Below, in pieces: positions 10,740-30,174 of a stretch of 64,000 bases of DNA (position 1 is its first letter; the number at the start of each line of letters is the position of its first letter). Location: the NCBI RefSeq assembly GCF_000224145.3, contig NC_020177.2:2683649-2747648 (forward strand), given 5' to 3'. The position numbers and the translations under genes were made by a program. The DNA comes from Ciona intestinalis. Its lineage: Eukaryota > Chordata > Ascidiacea > Phlebobranchia > Cionidae. The notes beneath the pieces were generated by a model. It ran no database searches, was not told the origin of the DNA, and saw nothing but the letters and a program-made list of their open reading frames with translations.

Positions 10740-12028
10740 GGAAACTCCCCGCCGTCTACGCAGCGTCGCACAGACATAGTTAATACGTCATAAGTGCGTT
10801 TACGGGTTCGCGCGAGTTAAATTTTACGTTTTAAACTCTAAAACCGATATATTTCGACCTAAAACATTAAATTGTACATTTCCTTTATTAGGTAATCTCC
10901 CTATTCTACAAAAATGAAATAATTGTGTCAAGGTTATTCCCCTGCGCGCTTGGCTTACTGCGCCGTCAATTTTCTCAAGTTTAAATTTTGGCTAAAATTT
11001 TGCGTTAAAAGCCTTTTATTACCGTATTTATTCATATATTATGATTAGGTTTAGTTTAAAATGATTGCTAGGCAGTAAAAACAAGTTTTTTGTACCTTGT
11101 GTAACTTTTATTACAAGTATTACCGATAATCGGCCGTTTTAGCAAATGCAAAATTTTTTTCACTAACTTTTTTGTTAAAATTGTTTTAATCTACTTAAAC
11201 TTAGGCTGTGATAGTTCAAAGTTAGCGGGAAACCTATACCAAAGTATACAATTAAACCCTTTTTTTCTGAAGTTTTTGATTTTTTAATGCATGCAGAAGT
11301 GCTACAGGGCTATTTTTAGTTTAGTCTGGCAAAACATCAGTTGTTTGCTCAAACTGGAGGCTGTTCTGTTGTTGATAGATACTTTTTGTGGCTTGCACTG
11401 CGTTTATCGTGAAAAAGTTGAATATATTTGTCAAAATTTTGTTCATTTTTTGTAAAATATTGAATTTTTGGCTCTGCTGGTGAAGAATCCGCCGTAAAAT
11501 TTCAGATTAGGCTGATTGGAAAGTGTTAGAGGTTGGTAGTTAAAGGTTATAAGTTAAGGGGTGGGAACTATTGATTATACAGGTAATAGATTAAAGGTTA
11601 TTTGGCTTGGTGGTTTGCATTATTTATTGTACAGTATTGAAACTTTAACATAACATATAAATAAGTATGCTATATGTTGCCAAGCTTTTTTTAGGTGAAC
11701 AACTCAGCTATTATATATGTAATAACTAATCATATTTTGCATTTTCTGTAATTTATTGACATTTTTACTTTTTCCAAATAAATCTAATTGAGTAATTGGA
11801 GCGCTTTAAAACAAAGGTGTACTACAAATGAATATACTGAATGTTGTTTAAGCCTAAAAAAATTATTAAAACAACAAAAAGAAAAAAAAAACAACGAATT
11901 TACAATTTTTTTACCTCGCTCTTAAAAAAAACTACTCAAATCCAAATTCATTAAACCTAAAAATTGTTTGTTGTGTGAATAAAAGTTAACATGATAAAGT
12001 TTAAAATGCATTTGTTTTATTTTTGAAG
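10740..12028. other. Intergenic, no gene recognised
   Basis: AT-rich sequence with long T and A runs. I see no exon, although upstream exons of the cathepsin fragment would be expected here if that gene were whole. Confidence 0.6.
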
Positions 12029-12722
12029 GTATTTATTACGAACAACAGTGTAGCAGCAGCCCTGCTTCACTTGACCATGGTGTCCTTGCTGTTGGGTATG
12101 GTGCTGATAATGGTCAGGATTCCTGAATGGTCAAGAACAGGTTAGTATTGCTTTAACTCAGTTGTCACTAATAGGTTGTCCAAATTATCAGCTACACATA
12201 AAAAAAATAAAATAATCACCCATAAAGTAACATACTTGGTAACTCGTAAGCTGGCACGAGGTGTTTGGAGCAGAACATTCCTGTTTAAAAAGGACTGACG
12301 TTTTCCAGCCATGCAATAAAGTAGGTTAGGTTCATTCATACTATAATAGGTAATGTAAAGTATATGTTATTTAGCATTCAGCTATTCAGAAAAAAGAACA
12401 CCCCAAAACTGACACAATGTATAAAACTGGGCACCTGTGTTATTTATAACAATTGTTGTTGCCCTGCAATATAGGAAATGTATTTATATAGCTAAAAATA
12501 TTTCATTATTATTCTAGTAGATGATTGTCCTATAATTTAAAAGTAAAAATAAAACCTTGCTTTTAGCCAACAAAATGTATGCATTGAACTTTAAAATGCA
12601 ATGTTCTGTTTTATTCCAGCTGGGGCGAAGGCTGGGGTAAACTTAGGGGTTACATCAAGATGGCAAAGAACAAAAACAACAACTGTGGCATTGCTACCCA
12701 AGCTAGCTACCCCATTGTTTAA
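12029..12722 (+). pseudogene. Cathepsin L 3' fragment (last two exons)
   Basis: Two exons with proper borders: 12029-12140, carrying the catalytic histidine in [15 protein letters not shown], and 12620-12722, carrying the active-site asparagine exon SWGEGWG and ending [12 protein letters not shown]. They correspond to exons 6 and 7 of the cathepsin L genes on the other strand, and the last exon is closest to the 17.5-20.5 kb gene. The prodomain and catalytic cysteine exons are absent upstream. The first exon has an in-frame TGA at 12124-12126 where relatives have a tryptophan, so the fragment is probably dead. It lies tail to tail with the intact gene, which suggests an inverted local duplication. 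A single-base sequencing error at the TGA would not restore the missing exons. Confidence 0.85.
12150..12345 (+). mobile_element. SINE fragment in intron of cathepsin fragment
   Basis: The 3' two thirds of the tRNA-derived SINE: GTTGTCCAAATTATCAG, AAAGTAACATACTTGGTAAC and a decayed tail. Confidence 0.75.
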
Positions 12723-12812
12723 AACTAATTTTTAAATGCTTTTAAACTTGTGTGCATTTATTTTACGAAAAAGTTTTTAATTTCTGTATGATCGCTTCCT
12801 TTTAAGTGCAAT

Positions 12813-12818
12813 AATAAA
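12813..12818 (+). promoter_or_regulatory. Candidate polyadenylation signal AATAAA
   Basis: It lies 91 bases after the stop codon of the cathepsin fragment. Confidence 0.4.
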
Positions 12819-12822
12819 TTTG

Positions 12823-13489
12823 ATTTACATAGCAATTATAAACTGTATTAAACTAAATAAAAAAGTGCATAGCTTTACTGAGAAGGCAAAATTAATAAAC
12901 TTCATTCAAAAGGTTAAAAGTGTGGAATATTAAGCGTTCACATTTGTTATTTAAAGAAAATAAATATGTACCGCTGAGCAAGTTTAGTACCAAATCTGGA
13001 ATAATACAATAAACGTATTCGCTTTTATTGTTGGACAACTGTTTCCATTTCTACAGTCTGTCTTTGACAAAAAATTCTTGGTTCCGCTGGTCGTATGTTG
13101 CCGGATTCATTCCATGCAGTACCAGTTACCATAATGTTGTTTATGTGTATGGGGGTCTCTTCGTTTTTGGACGGTTTACATTTTATTTCAACTGTTCTGT
13201 GGTATGGCCACTTCACAATAACCACTAGCTCGTCCTGTTTCGTTTTAAATAATTCCGTTTGCTTTGTGACATCATAGGGTCTATTGTTGGTAGTGTTGGT
13301 ATAATTGTGCAGTGTCTAGCTTGAATTCTACAAGTAGCTGGGTTTGTAGGTTTGTGGAATAGAGGTTCAGCTTAAAGCAGGGGCTGTGAAGAGGCCATAG
13401 ATAGCTCTGTTATTTATAATCATATTCCTTGTGTCAGAACATCTGGCTTCTTTTTCTTTTCTATGTTGCTAAAAAAAGTCATAATGATT
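12823..13489. other. Intergenic, no gene recognised
   Basis: Only short chance open frames occur on both strands around 13030-13280. Confidence 0.55.
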
Positions 13490-15110
13490 CACAAATAATG
13501 TAAAACTGCGTTAAAATTTTGAAGTTAATATCCAGCAAGCGGCAACTGAATTTTCCATTTTGCCATGACCCGACTGTTATTCATCACGCAGTCACGAATG
13601 TGTTTATAGAAAGTGATGATTATGTCAATATTTGTATTGTTTTACTCTGTCGACGTTCTGGACCAGTGTGTATGTCACACAGTTTTGAAAATGGTAGATT
13701 CTACATATCGATTGCAGCCGGGCTATTAAGAAGTACCAGTAAAAGCCCCCAGGAAACATCTGCAAAAAATAATCAACCAAGTGATAAATTTTCTAAAAAC
13801 CCTAAACATTTTCTGTTTTTTTCTGGTACAGTAGGGAGGGGAAAACATACGTCGCTTGTCGTATACGTCCAACAGGTGCCTCACGATGTCCAAGGCATAC
13901 TCATTTGTCAAGGAGCCGGTACACTCTATATTAGAGACCATTACCAAAGGGTTACCATGATATGGACAAAGATATTGCTTTGTCCCACATACACCTGTAA
14001 AAACATTAAGTAAGTAAGTGTTTATTCAACCTACTGTTCATCCTTACCTCTGCCACAGATGAGACCACTTGCAAACTCAATAAATAACCTGTTTACAAGT
14101 GGGTTTTCTGTTTTCTCATATTTGCCTTTGTATTGGCTGCCAACAGTTCTGATTTAGAAGTGAAGGTAAAGCATAAAAACGAAGTGGAACCTGATTCTGG
14201 TGACCAGGTTTTAAGGTCTACTTGCACACATTGTAGGTCTAACTGCTGACACACCTGAACTTAAAATTTAAGTTATTACAGCTGTAAGTCTTGGTGCATA
14301 AAGCATGTTCCTAATACACATACCAGAAGCAAGACTGTTTGTATCTGGAAGCAAACTGCCTAATGTAGCTTCCGCGATATCACCTTCCTCCTTTTGTTCT
14401 TGGGCCCTCGTCTAAATAGATATCGTTATAAGTTATATGAGTTACAGTGCATAAAGGTTGATTTTAATTAACATACCAGAAGCGGGCCTGTAGAAATTTG
14501 CAAGCAAACTTTTTAATGTAGCTTCAGCGATATCACCTTTTTCCTCCAGATCTTACAGGAATTCCTTGAACGTTTATAAATCGCTCATATCGGCCAGCAC
14601 TAGCAGCAATTTGTCTGCAGGCTCATCAAGAGTTAAAGGCGTTCAACACTGCTCCAGTTATAAGTACTTAACACCAATAAGTTCACCTGGTGGTAAAAAC
14701 AAAAAAAAAACAGGGTTAATAATGGCTTGATTATTTTGTCTTAAGGCTACGTAACATTATTTTAAATATTTCTTCGAAATGATAGAAAAGATCATGTTAC
14801 CTAAAAAAAACATAGTGAAGGGAATCAACCGCAAAACAACAGTTCTTAAACCAAAATATGAATAAGAAGTGAGGGAAAAAATGTGTGTAAAAGACATGAA
14901 CAGTACAATGGGTGGAATCGGCTTCAATGAGAGAAAAACCAAGGTTGCTTTACCTGTATATTGGCCCAGGTGTATTACCATGTATAGCACTGTGCCGCAT
15001 TTCTTGTTTAAAGACAGCCTTGCTAGCTTATTGGCTGTGTGGAGCACTGTGGCGTTATAGCTAGAGATCGTTTTAGGAGACGATACAGCAGCAGCAACGC
15101 TGTCAAAATT
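13490..15110 (-). repeat. Unrecognised gene-like repeat, copy 3 (inverted)
   Basis: On the minus strand the exon-like blocks run from about 15110 downward: one with SYNATVLHTANKLARL and VIHLGQYTG, then GELIGVKYL near 14690, a block near 14250 with LDLQ.VQVD, and a block at 13760-13990 with PLVMVSNIECTG and ALDIVRHLLDVYDKRR. The order and motifs match the copy at 1-1068, but stops interrupt several blocks. The block at 13760-13990 has no counterpart in copies 1 and 2. The family is unknown to me. Confidence 0.5.
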
Positions 15111-16589
15111 TCATCTCGATATTCCCTTCAACAGATATGTTTTGAAAGTGCAAGTCACTTGCACTTGTACCTGGATAAATTAAACATTACCAGTTTAACA
15201 AGGATTGAATTTTCCAGGGATTATTACCTGGAATAAATCAGTTTAAAAGACCCTCGTCCACATCTGTAAGTTTTTAGCATTCTGTTGCCCTTTTTTAATT
15301 GTCCCATTTCAATATACAATGCATAATTTTCAGGATCTGTGATACACTTTACATGCTGCTGCTGCTCTTTCCATATCAATGATGTGAGTTCCGCATCCAA
15401 AAGTGGTACCCCTAGTGCACCAGTAAATGTTTGAATCAGTTGGCCCATCAGTTGTTTTATTTCTTCTTTGAATCTTGTTTTTCGACAGCAGTGTTTTGCA
15501 AGTTCTGTTTTAGTATGAAAGATTTAAAAAAACCACTGCCGACCAGCTGCAACATATTAGCTCGGATTAATAGGTTCAAGTCCTCATTACTCTCGAAGAT
15601 GCATTGGGACAACTGGCCGAGAAAAATATCATAGAGAGGGTGGGATTCCAATGCGCTAAATAAAATGCTAAATGTCCAGATGAACAATTGTTGCTTCCCA
15701 CTTGTGAAATAGTTTGTTTACATTGGGGCGACTTGAACAACAACTTCTATCAACGTGTATAAGGTCTGACAGGGGACATTGGAGTAACTTTCCGCATTGG
15801 AGTAACTTTCCGTCAATGGCATTGGAATATATTGTATAAGGCAATATTGTTTAAACTTCCTTCTCCTTCTGTAAGTACCAACATGAGCATTTGGAAGTAT
15901 TTTGTTGCCAACGTTGGTGACCCATGATAATGTTCCTTAAGCAACTCTCGCTTTTTTGTGATGTTTTTGTGGACATTGACTTTTAAAATTTTACCAAATA
16001 TTGAAGTGAGTTTGGATTTTCTGTAAATTAAAACAGGTAGTCCACATCTAGCGGATCGTCAATTCCTCGGCTCCAAATGATAAACTTTTTCTTGCATTTC
16101 GAGCATTCTGGATATTCTGCCGCTCGATTATAAATGTCCACCATGCACCACCTGTTGAGTGTGATGATAAAAGCCAGTACTTGTAGGTTCTTTAGAGCAG
16201 CCTAGTTAAAGACAAATAAATATTGCTCTCCAGATTTTTTTTGGCATTCACAGCTGTAATTTATGCGCTACATATCTTCCAGGATTTGGCGTTGTCTGCA
16301 TTGTAGTGATGGCTGGAAAAATCCCACCACAGTTTATCAATTCTGTTTCAAAATAAATAAAGCATGAACACTTTCAATTGAAAACCAACAGTATTAAAAT
16401 AGCTTATATTGGTCTACACTGCCTTTAATTTCTATTGCTCATCTGTTGTAGGCCTCTGTCCACACATTTTTGACTTAATCGGAAAAACATTCATGTTTAT
16501 CCCTGTTTAAATGTACAAAACATTCAGTACAATTACTCACTAGGTATATTATAGTTTCAATGCTCTCTAAGACAAATTAAAAAAAAATA
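15111..16589. other. Intergenic, no gene recognised
   Basis: Open frames at 15224-15690 on both strands overlap each other and show no family features. A TATATA run lies near 16590. Confidence 0.5.
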
Positions 16590-16977
16590 ACAAATATATA
16601 TATATATTTCATAATTAATAAAGTAGTACACATGTCATATAGGACATTTTTAACACAACAAACATTTGGATTTAAAGTTTACCAAACAAAACTTACCACA
16701 TACAGTTCAATTCCCAGGTATACAAGCGATACTTTTCAAATTCTAGAGTTTTAAAAACAGTACAATTCGGAAAACTGTTCCTTGCAAAACTGCTGAACTA
16801 ACCCGTAATAAATCGAAAAATTGGCTTACCAAATCAATACTACATTAACAAACACGAAATTAACTCGATATTGACTGGAGTTACTAGTAAACTAAAGTTT
16901 TAACGCTATTTGCGAATGCGTTTTACTTGCCGAGCAGTCACAGACAACAAGACCAACTTTTTTAAATTCTGACGTCA
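16590..16977. repeat. Dispersed repeat segment shared with 2640-3100
   Basis: It has the same ordered blocks as 2640-3100 and leads directly into the tandem repeat that follows. Confidence 0.45.
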
Positions 16978-17250
16978 TCACGATCAAAATTGTGGTCGCT
17001 TGCTGAGCTGTGATTGGTCAAAAAAAATCGAGCAAAACGAATTGTGGTCACATTCTGAACTCTGGTTGGCTGTAGCGTACCAAAATTATCGACCAAAAAC
17101 GAATTGTGGTCATTTTTTACGTTATGATTGGCTGTAGCGTACCACAATTCTACCTCAAGCAAAAACGAATTATGGTCGTTTTTCAATTTGTGATTGGCTG
17201 AAGCGCACCACATATCTCCACTAAAAACGAATTGTTGTCGTTTTACGACA
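16978..17250. repeat. About 62-bp tandem repeat with CCAAT boxes
   Basis: About four and a half imperfect units. Each contains AAAACGAATTGTGGTC followed by GATTGGCTGTAGCG, that is, an inverted CCAAT box (ATTGG). The spacing of the ATTGG motifs is regular. It may be promoter-like DNA of the dispersed repeat. Confidence 0.75.
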
Positions 17251-17528
17251 TTTACCTCCATAAGACCAACCCCTTACACTATTATGTGTATACACGATTT
17301 TGTTTGACATATTGCCAGGTTTAGATTATATATGTATAGATTTATTTTCGTAGGTGGTATAAGACACATCACGGCCACTTTTGTATATAACAAGCCAAGC
17401 AAATTTCAGCGAAAATACAAACATTCGTAAATCAAAAATCAATAAAACCAAAGAGATTAAAATCTTTGACAAAACACTGTTCGGTAAAATTATTATTTAC
17501 AAGTTTTGACACTTTCAAAATAGTAGTT

Positions 17529-20498
<2,970 letters not shown>

Positions 20499-20650
20499 TT
20501 TTGAATAGTAATCTTATTCAAACTGCCGAAAAAGTTCATTGTAAATAAAAAACTGCATTACAAAATTTACAAAATAAAATAAAATACCTTGAAATAAAAA
20601 TTTTAAAATATAACTGAAAGCTTCAACAACTTAATTTAACTCCACCAGAG

Positions 20651-20660
20651 ACTATATACT
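20651..20660 (-). promoter_or_regulatory. Candidate TATA box of cathepsin gene A
   Basis: AGTATATAGT on the minus strand, about 153 bases before the start codon. Inferred from sequence and position only. Confidence 0.35.
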
Positions 20661-21264
20661 CATGCTGCAAACAACTGATACTGTTATAAAGATGGCTGAC
20701 CAGTTGCCTATACTCTTCATAAGCATTTTTACGTGGACTTTTGTCTGTCACGAGTACTTTTGTCACGACTAATGCTGGCGCATTAAAAACATTACTGAAT
20801 CAGCAGCACGAATTGTGACTGTGATCAATTCATACACGCCAGTGGCTCACTGCTATATGGAATTCCAATCTTGCATTTTAAATCTTTCCTGCGCTTCCGA
20901 ATCTGCTGCTATAGGTACTGGTTCGGGATCTCTTTATATAACTGTGTGGGGCAATCCAGTACTCGCCGTAACCGCACCGGAAAACTCGTGACGTTTGATT
21001 AGGCGGTCGTAGAAGTGAAAGTACAATAGATGTTGTTGAATTGTAGCGGAATTTACAGGCACAGCACGCGGTTTACATTAACGACTGTTGTTGGTTGCAA
21101 ATATCGGTTAAATGCGATATTAAAAAAAAACACTTTTATGTTTACTATCGTTGGGGTAAATATACATGAAGCGAACAAAACACCAGTATTGCCGTTTCAG
21201 CTAATTTTCTGCTGAAATAAGGGTTTAAAGAAGGCATGTACGCTACTAAACGATCGGGCTAATG

Positions 21265-21438
21265 TACATCAGTGGGGTAAAATGGTACATGTTTTCATTT
21301 TGCTTCCCCGTCCCATGCGTGTTTATAGAAATATATATTTACAACTCCTTGACTTCAAAAGAGAGTTATTAGAATCACGATCAGGAAATATGAGATTTGG
21401 GGGATAACAGTATCCCATCTTACTCCAAATAGTACTAA
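21265..21438. mobile_element. MITE (second subfamily)
   Basis: Left end CAGTGGGGTAAAATGG and right end TATCCCATCTTACTCC. Confidence 0.7.
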
Positions 21439-21703
21439 ATATACGTATAGGCATGTTTAGACGTTAGCAATTACTAAACAGCAGTTGCTCTGAACCAAAT
21501 TAACTAAAATAAATTGCCTATCAATTAAAAGTGGCAACGAGAACAGTTTCCGGCACTTGATTAAATACATTTTAACTGCGTGTCTACTAATGTCTGGTTT
21601 TAGAAATTGTAATAAACAAAACAAGTACTCGTGATGCAAAACATTTTTAGAAAAGCAACTATTTGAGTTTTAAGGCCCGTATTATATTAAAGTGGGTAGG
21701 GTA

Positions 21704-21894
21704 TATATTACTGTGGGGGTAAGATGGGACGCCATTCTCTTTTCTCGTCCCATTTGGTAGAAAAAAAAATTATTTACAGAATTATATAACCATAGCCTCG
21801 CGACCCTAAAACAGCGTTGTTAATTGATTAAAGTACGATTAGGAAATATGGGTTTTAGGTGCTAACGGTACCCTATTTTGTCTGACACTTTATA
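21704..21894. mobile_element. MITE (second subfamily)
   Basis: Left end TACTGTGGGGGTAAGATGGG. The right end is decayed. Confidence 0.7.
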
Positions 21895-22204
21895 ATTTCT
21901 AAGAATGTCAAAATCTGAAACTAAAATCTTAATTTAATGTGTTCAAATAGTCTTTCATTTAAGAGATTAGTTAAACAGTAACCTTATAGTTCAAAAGTTC
22001 ATCTTACTGTACATTTCCACACCCATCGTTGTTGAGTTATTACAAAGCAATTAAACAGATTTTCCCGAGAATTCATAGCTAATATTGTGGTTGTTTTCAC
22101 GTTGGAGGTAACAACCGCAAAATACACTTTCAGTTCACTTGTTGATCACTTACAAACTGTACATTGTGTTTAAAAGATCTGTTACGTTATGTGTGCGTCT
22201 TTTT

Positions 22205-22380
22205 GTGTTCTTGGACAAGACGTTCATTAAAACTGTTATAGCTTAAAGCCTTAAACCCAGTGGCCATTAAAAGAGTCCAAATTATCAGCATTTATAAACT
22301 AATTACCCAGAAAGTTACATAGGTGGTAACTACTAAGCCCGTTGCATATAACAAAATGCCTGTGTTATAATTGCTTAATT
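22205..22380 (+). mobile_element. SINE fragment
   Basis: Body of the tRNA-derived SINE (CCAAATTATCAGC, AAAGTTACATAGGTGGTAAC). The tRNA head is missing. Confidence 0.65.
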
Positions 22381-22477
22381 CCCACTATTAGAGAATGAAT
22401 GAGACACATTACATTTAAAATTTTATCTTTATGAATTTATTAATCAGTCTCCGCTGAGCATTACTTAAAATCTGGAG

Positions 22478-22523
22478 TTCGCTTTCTACGTCACGATGAC
22501 GTCATTGTGACGTAGAGAGCGAA
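22478..22523. promoter_or_regulatory. 46-bp palindrome centred on a CRE (TGACGTCA)
   Basis: The centre 22497-22504 is the perfect CREB/ATF site TGACGTCA. It is flanked symmetrically by TACGTCAC and GTGACGTA half-sites, and 21 of 23 base pairs of the two halves match. It lies about 2 kb upstream of cathepsin gene A and 0.4 kb beyond gene B. A regulatory role is inference. Confidence 0.5.
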
Positions 22524-22885
22524 TATTGCACGTCTGCATAGAGCAGTGACCAAGAGACAAAAAATAAAAATAAAACCTAAAAATAAATCTTGAAAAAAAA
22601 GAAACATGTTTAGATCTTTGAAATAAAATTAAAATGTATATATATACACTTTAACACTGCATGGTTTAACAATGTCTAAAACATCATTAATAAATGACAT
22701 AACAGAAAAAGAAAGTGACACACATGATAGGGAAATTACTATTTACAAATTCGAGTTAAATTAGGGAGACATTTGAAATTTATTTCATGAGGAAATGGGT
22801 TTGTAGGAATGTAGGACCTGTAAAAAAACAAGGATTTAGAAAAGTAATAAATTTTATATAAAAAATAATTAAATCTTACCAATCC

Positions 22886-27620
<4,735 letters not shown>

Positions 27621-29541
27621 TTTTTCTTGAGAGAATTTGCTGCAGTGTAAATTAAAGTCACTTTAATAGCACGAAATATTTAGATACCAGTATAGCAATG
27701 CAAAAAAGGTATTAATATTAAAAAAAATTTAAACGCATAGTAAAAAAATTAACTCAAAAGTACTAGATCTACTTTTTTTTAAAAACAGTATTAAAATATC
27801 TTAAACAGTTTTATTATCCTTTTGATTGGTATATCATGAATGTTTTTATACATATCAATTGCATTCGGAACATATACTGCTCTGAAGGGATAAAAACTCT
27901 TTAGTGGAAATGCAACTTGAGAAGTTAGTTATAAACAGCTATGCATTAACCTTTAACCATGCATTGGGCAAATGTTGATTTTGCACCAGTGGACTATTAG
28001 TACTTAGCAAATCTTGGTGACACATTTGATTTATTTGGCAGCATTTGATTGCAATATATCATTTGCTTGAAATATAGTTGTTTTAAATGTAATAAAATTT
28101 CCACTGTTGTAATATTAGAAAAATACTTAAAACAGCCCAAAAGGTATAAATATTTAGCATATATTTGTTTCAGATTAAAAATGAATTGTAGAATAAATTA
28201 TTAAGATTTGTTAAAACACCTTATGCGATGACCATATCATCTATGTGTTCACATGTTAAGAGCTGTGTGTATCATACCTGAAACTAATAGTGTTTAAAAA
28301 TAAACTTGTGTAAATGAAAGTCACATAACCTTTTTTCCCTTTTAAACCAACCTTTTTAAGTTGTGGATCTTGTGGTGTACGTGTTTTCCTTTTTTTAACA
28401 TTCCAGGAAATAGGTTAACAGTTTTTAAATGTCATTGTGTTTGCATAATAGCATTGCAACCATTTCTGAGAAGTGGAATTTCACAAAGTTTGTTCAGTTG
28501 CGTGTTTTGCTGACCGTGCAAACATGACTCAGCTTCCAGGGTTATGCATACATGCATGTGATGCATAGTAAACATCACAAGACCAAAAACAAATATCAGC
28601 TACGAAAACAAGGCTGTTAACCCTTTAAACTCATTTTTACAACAGAATAGAACTAACTGTCTTTAAAATCCACTAAAACTGTCCTCTGACTGAATGTGGT
28701 GCAACAAATTCTAGTGTGTGCATTGCAATTCAACATAAACATATTTTGCAGCTGCAATTGCCTGCAAAACAAAAGGTATTTAGAGCAGTATAACAAAATC
28801 AATTGATTTACAAAATATTAAAACTTAAAATAAAATATTTAATCAACTTACCTTGTAAAGTATGATCTCATTAAATCTGTCTGCAACGAAAAGAAAAGTA
28901 TTAACGGTATTTAAAAAATCATTCAATTAAAAAAAAAGTGAAATGGATATTTTATTAACTTACCTTATAAAGCAGAATATCTTTAAATTTATGACTCTGT
29001 CTTTTTTGTTTAAATACAAAACCAGACCAAATGTAAGGGTATTGTTATGTAATAAGAACAACTATGCTGGAACGAAGAACATAATTTTGTTCTTGGGCAC
29101 AAACGAGAATAAGTAACAATTTGCAGGCACAAAGTTCATGATTAGCTAACGAGGATTTTGAATGAGTGCAGAATGTTGCCTTGCAACCACACAACCATTG
29201 TGATGTCATAGTGACGTGACAGAAGCACCTTAAAATTTTTTGCAACACCAGTTTCGGAAATTAAAAAAAAAATTGGCAAATTGTGTAACCTTGTTTGTGA
29301 TGTAATGACATGCTTTATGACATCATAATTTAAGCGAAACTACAGCAGTGAAAGCGTAAGGAACATTTGAAAATATTTACAGAAAATTGTGAAGTGATGT
29401 CATAGGTATGACATCATTAGTAATGTAACGGTCAAAATGGCGTGAATAAAAAAGTAAGAAAATACTGCACCAAAAAAACGAAAAAGGCAGTGTGTGTTAG
29501 AATAGAAATACGTGATTGTGACAAAAATCAAAAAAAAAAAA
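27621..29541. other. Intergenic between cathepsin gene B and REV3L
   Basis: AT-rich. No exon, RNA gene or clear repeat is recognised. It contains the promoter of gene B and the REV3L 3' flank, but no convincing TATA box was found. Confidence 0.5.
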
Positions 29542-30174
29542 TTAAAATAAGTCGTGTGAAGTGAGGGTGTGGCGAATATGTGCGGCTTTGCTCTCATCCA
29601 TTCTAAGCTTGAATCTTTTGTACAGCACGGGACAATCCAAGCAAATGCATTTGATTAATTGTGGGCTTGCGGCACCAGTGCAGTTCATGCAAATCTGAGG
29701 TAAAATAAAACTTGGTTAATTTTAAAAAATTGCATTTTTTATGTTTTTTTTTAACTTTTTTCGAAGAAAAACCAAAGTTATTAAAATTACGAGGAATGTA
29801 ATTCTATGTTTTGCAAAGTTCTTTAAAACGTTCAGTTTGCCATAATTACTTAAAAAAATATGCAACTTACCTTATGCTCGCGTGGCTGGTAAACCAAAGT
29901 CGTTATAACACAGGTGTTTTTGTTTTAGATACTTTGTGCTCACTTACGAGTTACCACATATGCGGCTTCGTGGGTGTTTTTTAAAAAACATTTGAAAAAA
30001 TAATTTTTTTACCTGATCAATTAAATTTTTCTTCCTTTCCAATGCACGTGATTCCATCACGAGTTTCACGGACGTGATACTATCACGTGATAAGCATCGT
30101 GAACAAAGAGATCGCTTGCTTAGTTTGGTGCACGATAAACAATGCTTGGATTTAAAGTATTGGGATATGGTGGC
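29542..30174 (-). other. REV3L C-terminal metal-binding exons (CysA, CysB)
   Basis: Exon 30013-30174 encodes TISQYF followed by HCLSCTK...LCSRC, the CysA zinc site that contacts PCNA in this family. Exon 29542-29694 encodes ICMNC...[13 protein letters not shown], the CysB site that in B-family polymerases holds an iron-sulfur cluster and binds the POLD2/POLD3 accessory subunits. All eight cysteines are present. The intron between them carries a SINE fragment at about 29866-29980. Confidence 0.9.

Larger units (their letters stand above)
20670..22885. other. Intergenic region between the two cathepsin L genes
   Basis: No gene is recognised. It holds MITEs, a SINE fragment and a symmetrical CRE-like palindrome, listed separately. 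Because gene A starts at 20498 and gene B ends at 22886, it is the 5' region of A and the 3' region of B. Confidence 0.6.

Noticed and set aside
13519-14013. 164-codon plus-strand open frame
   Set aside because: It lies antisense to the exon-like blocks of the unrecognised repeat and shows no domain or signal peptide. The minus strand explains the region better.
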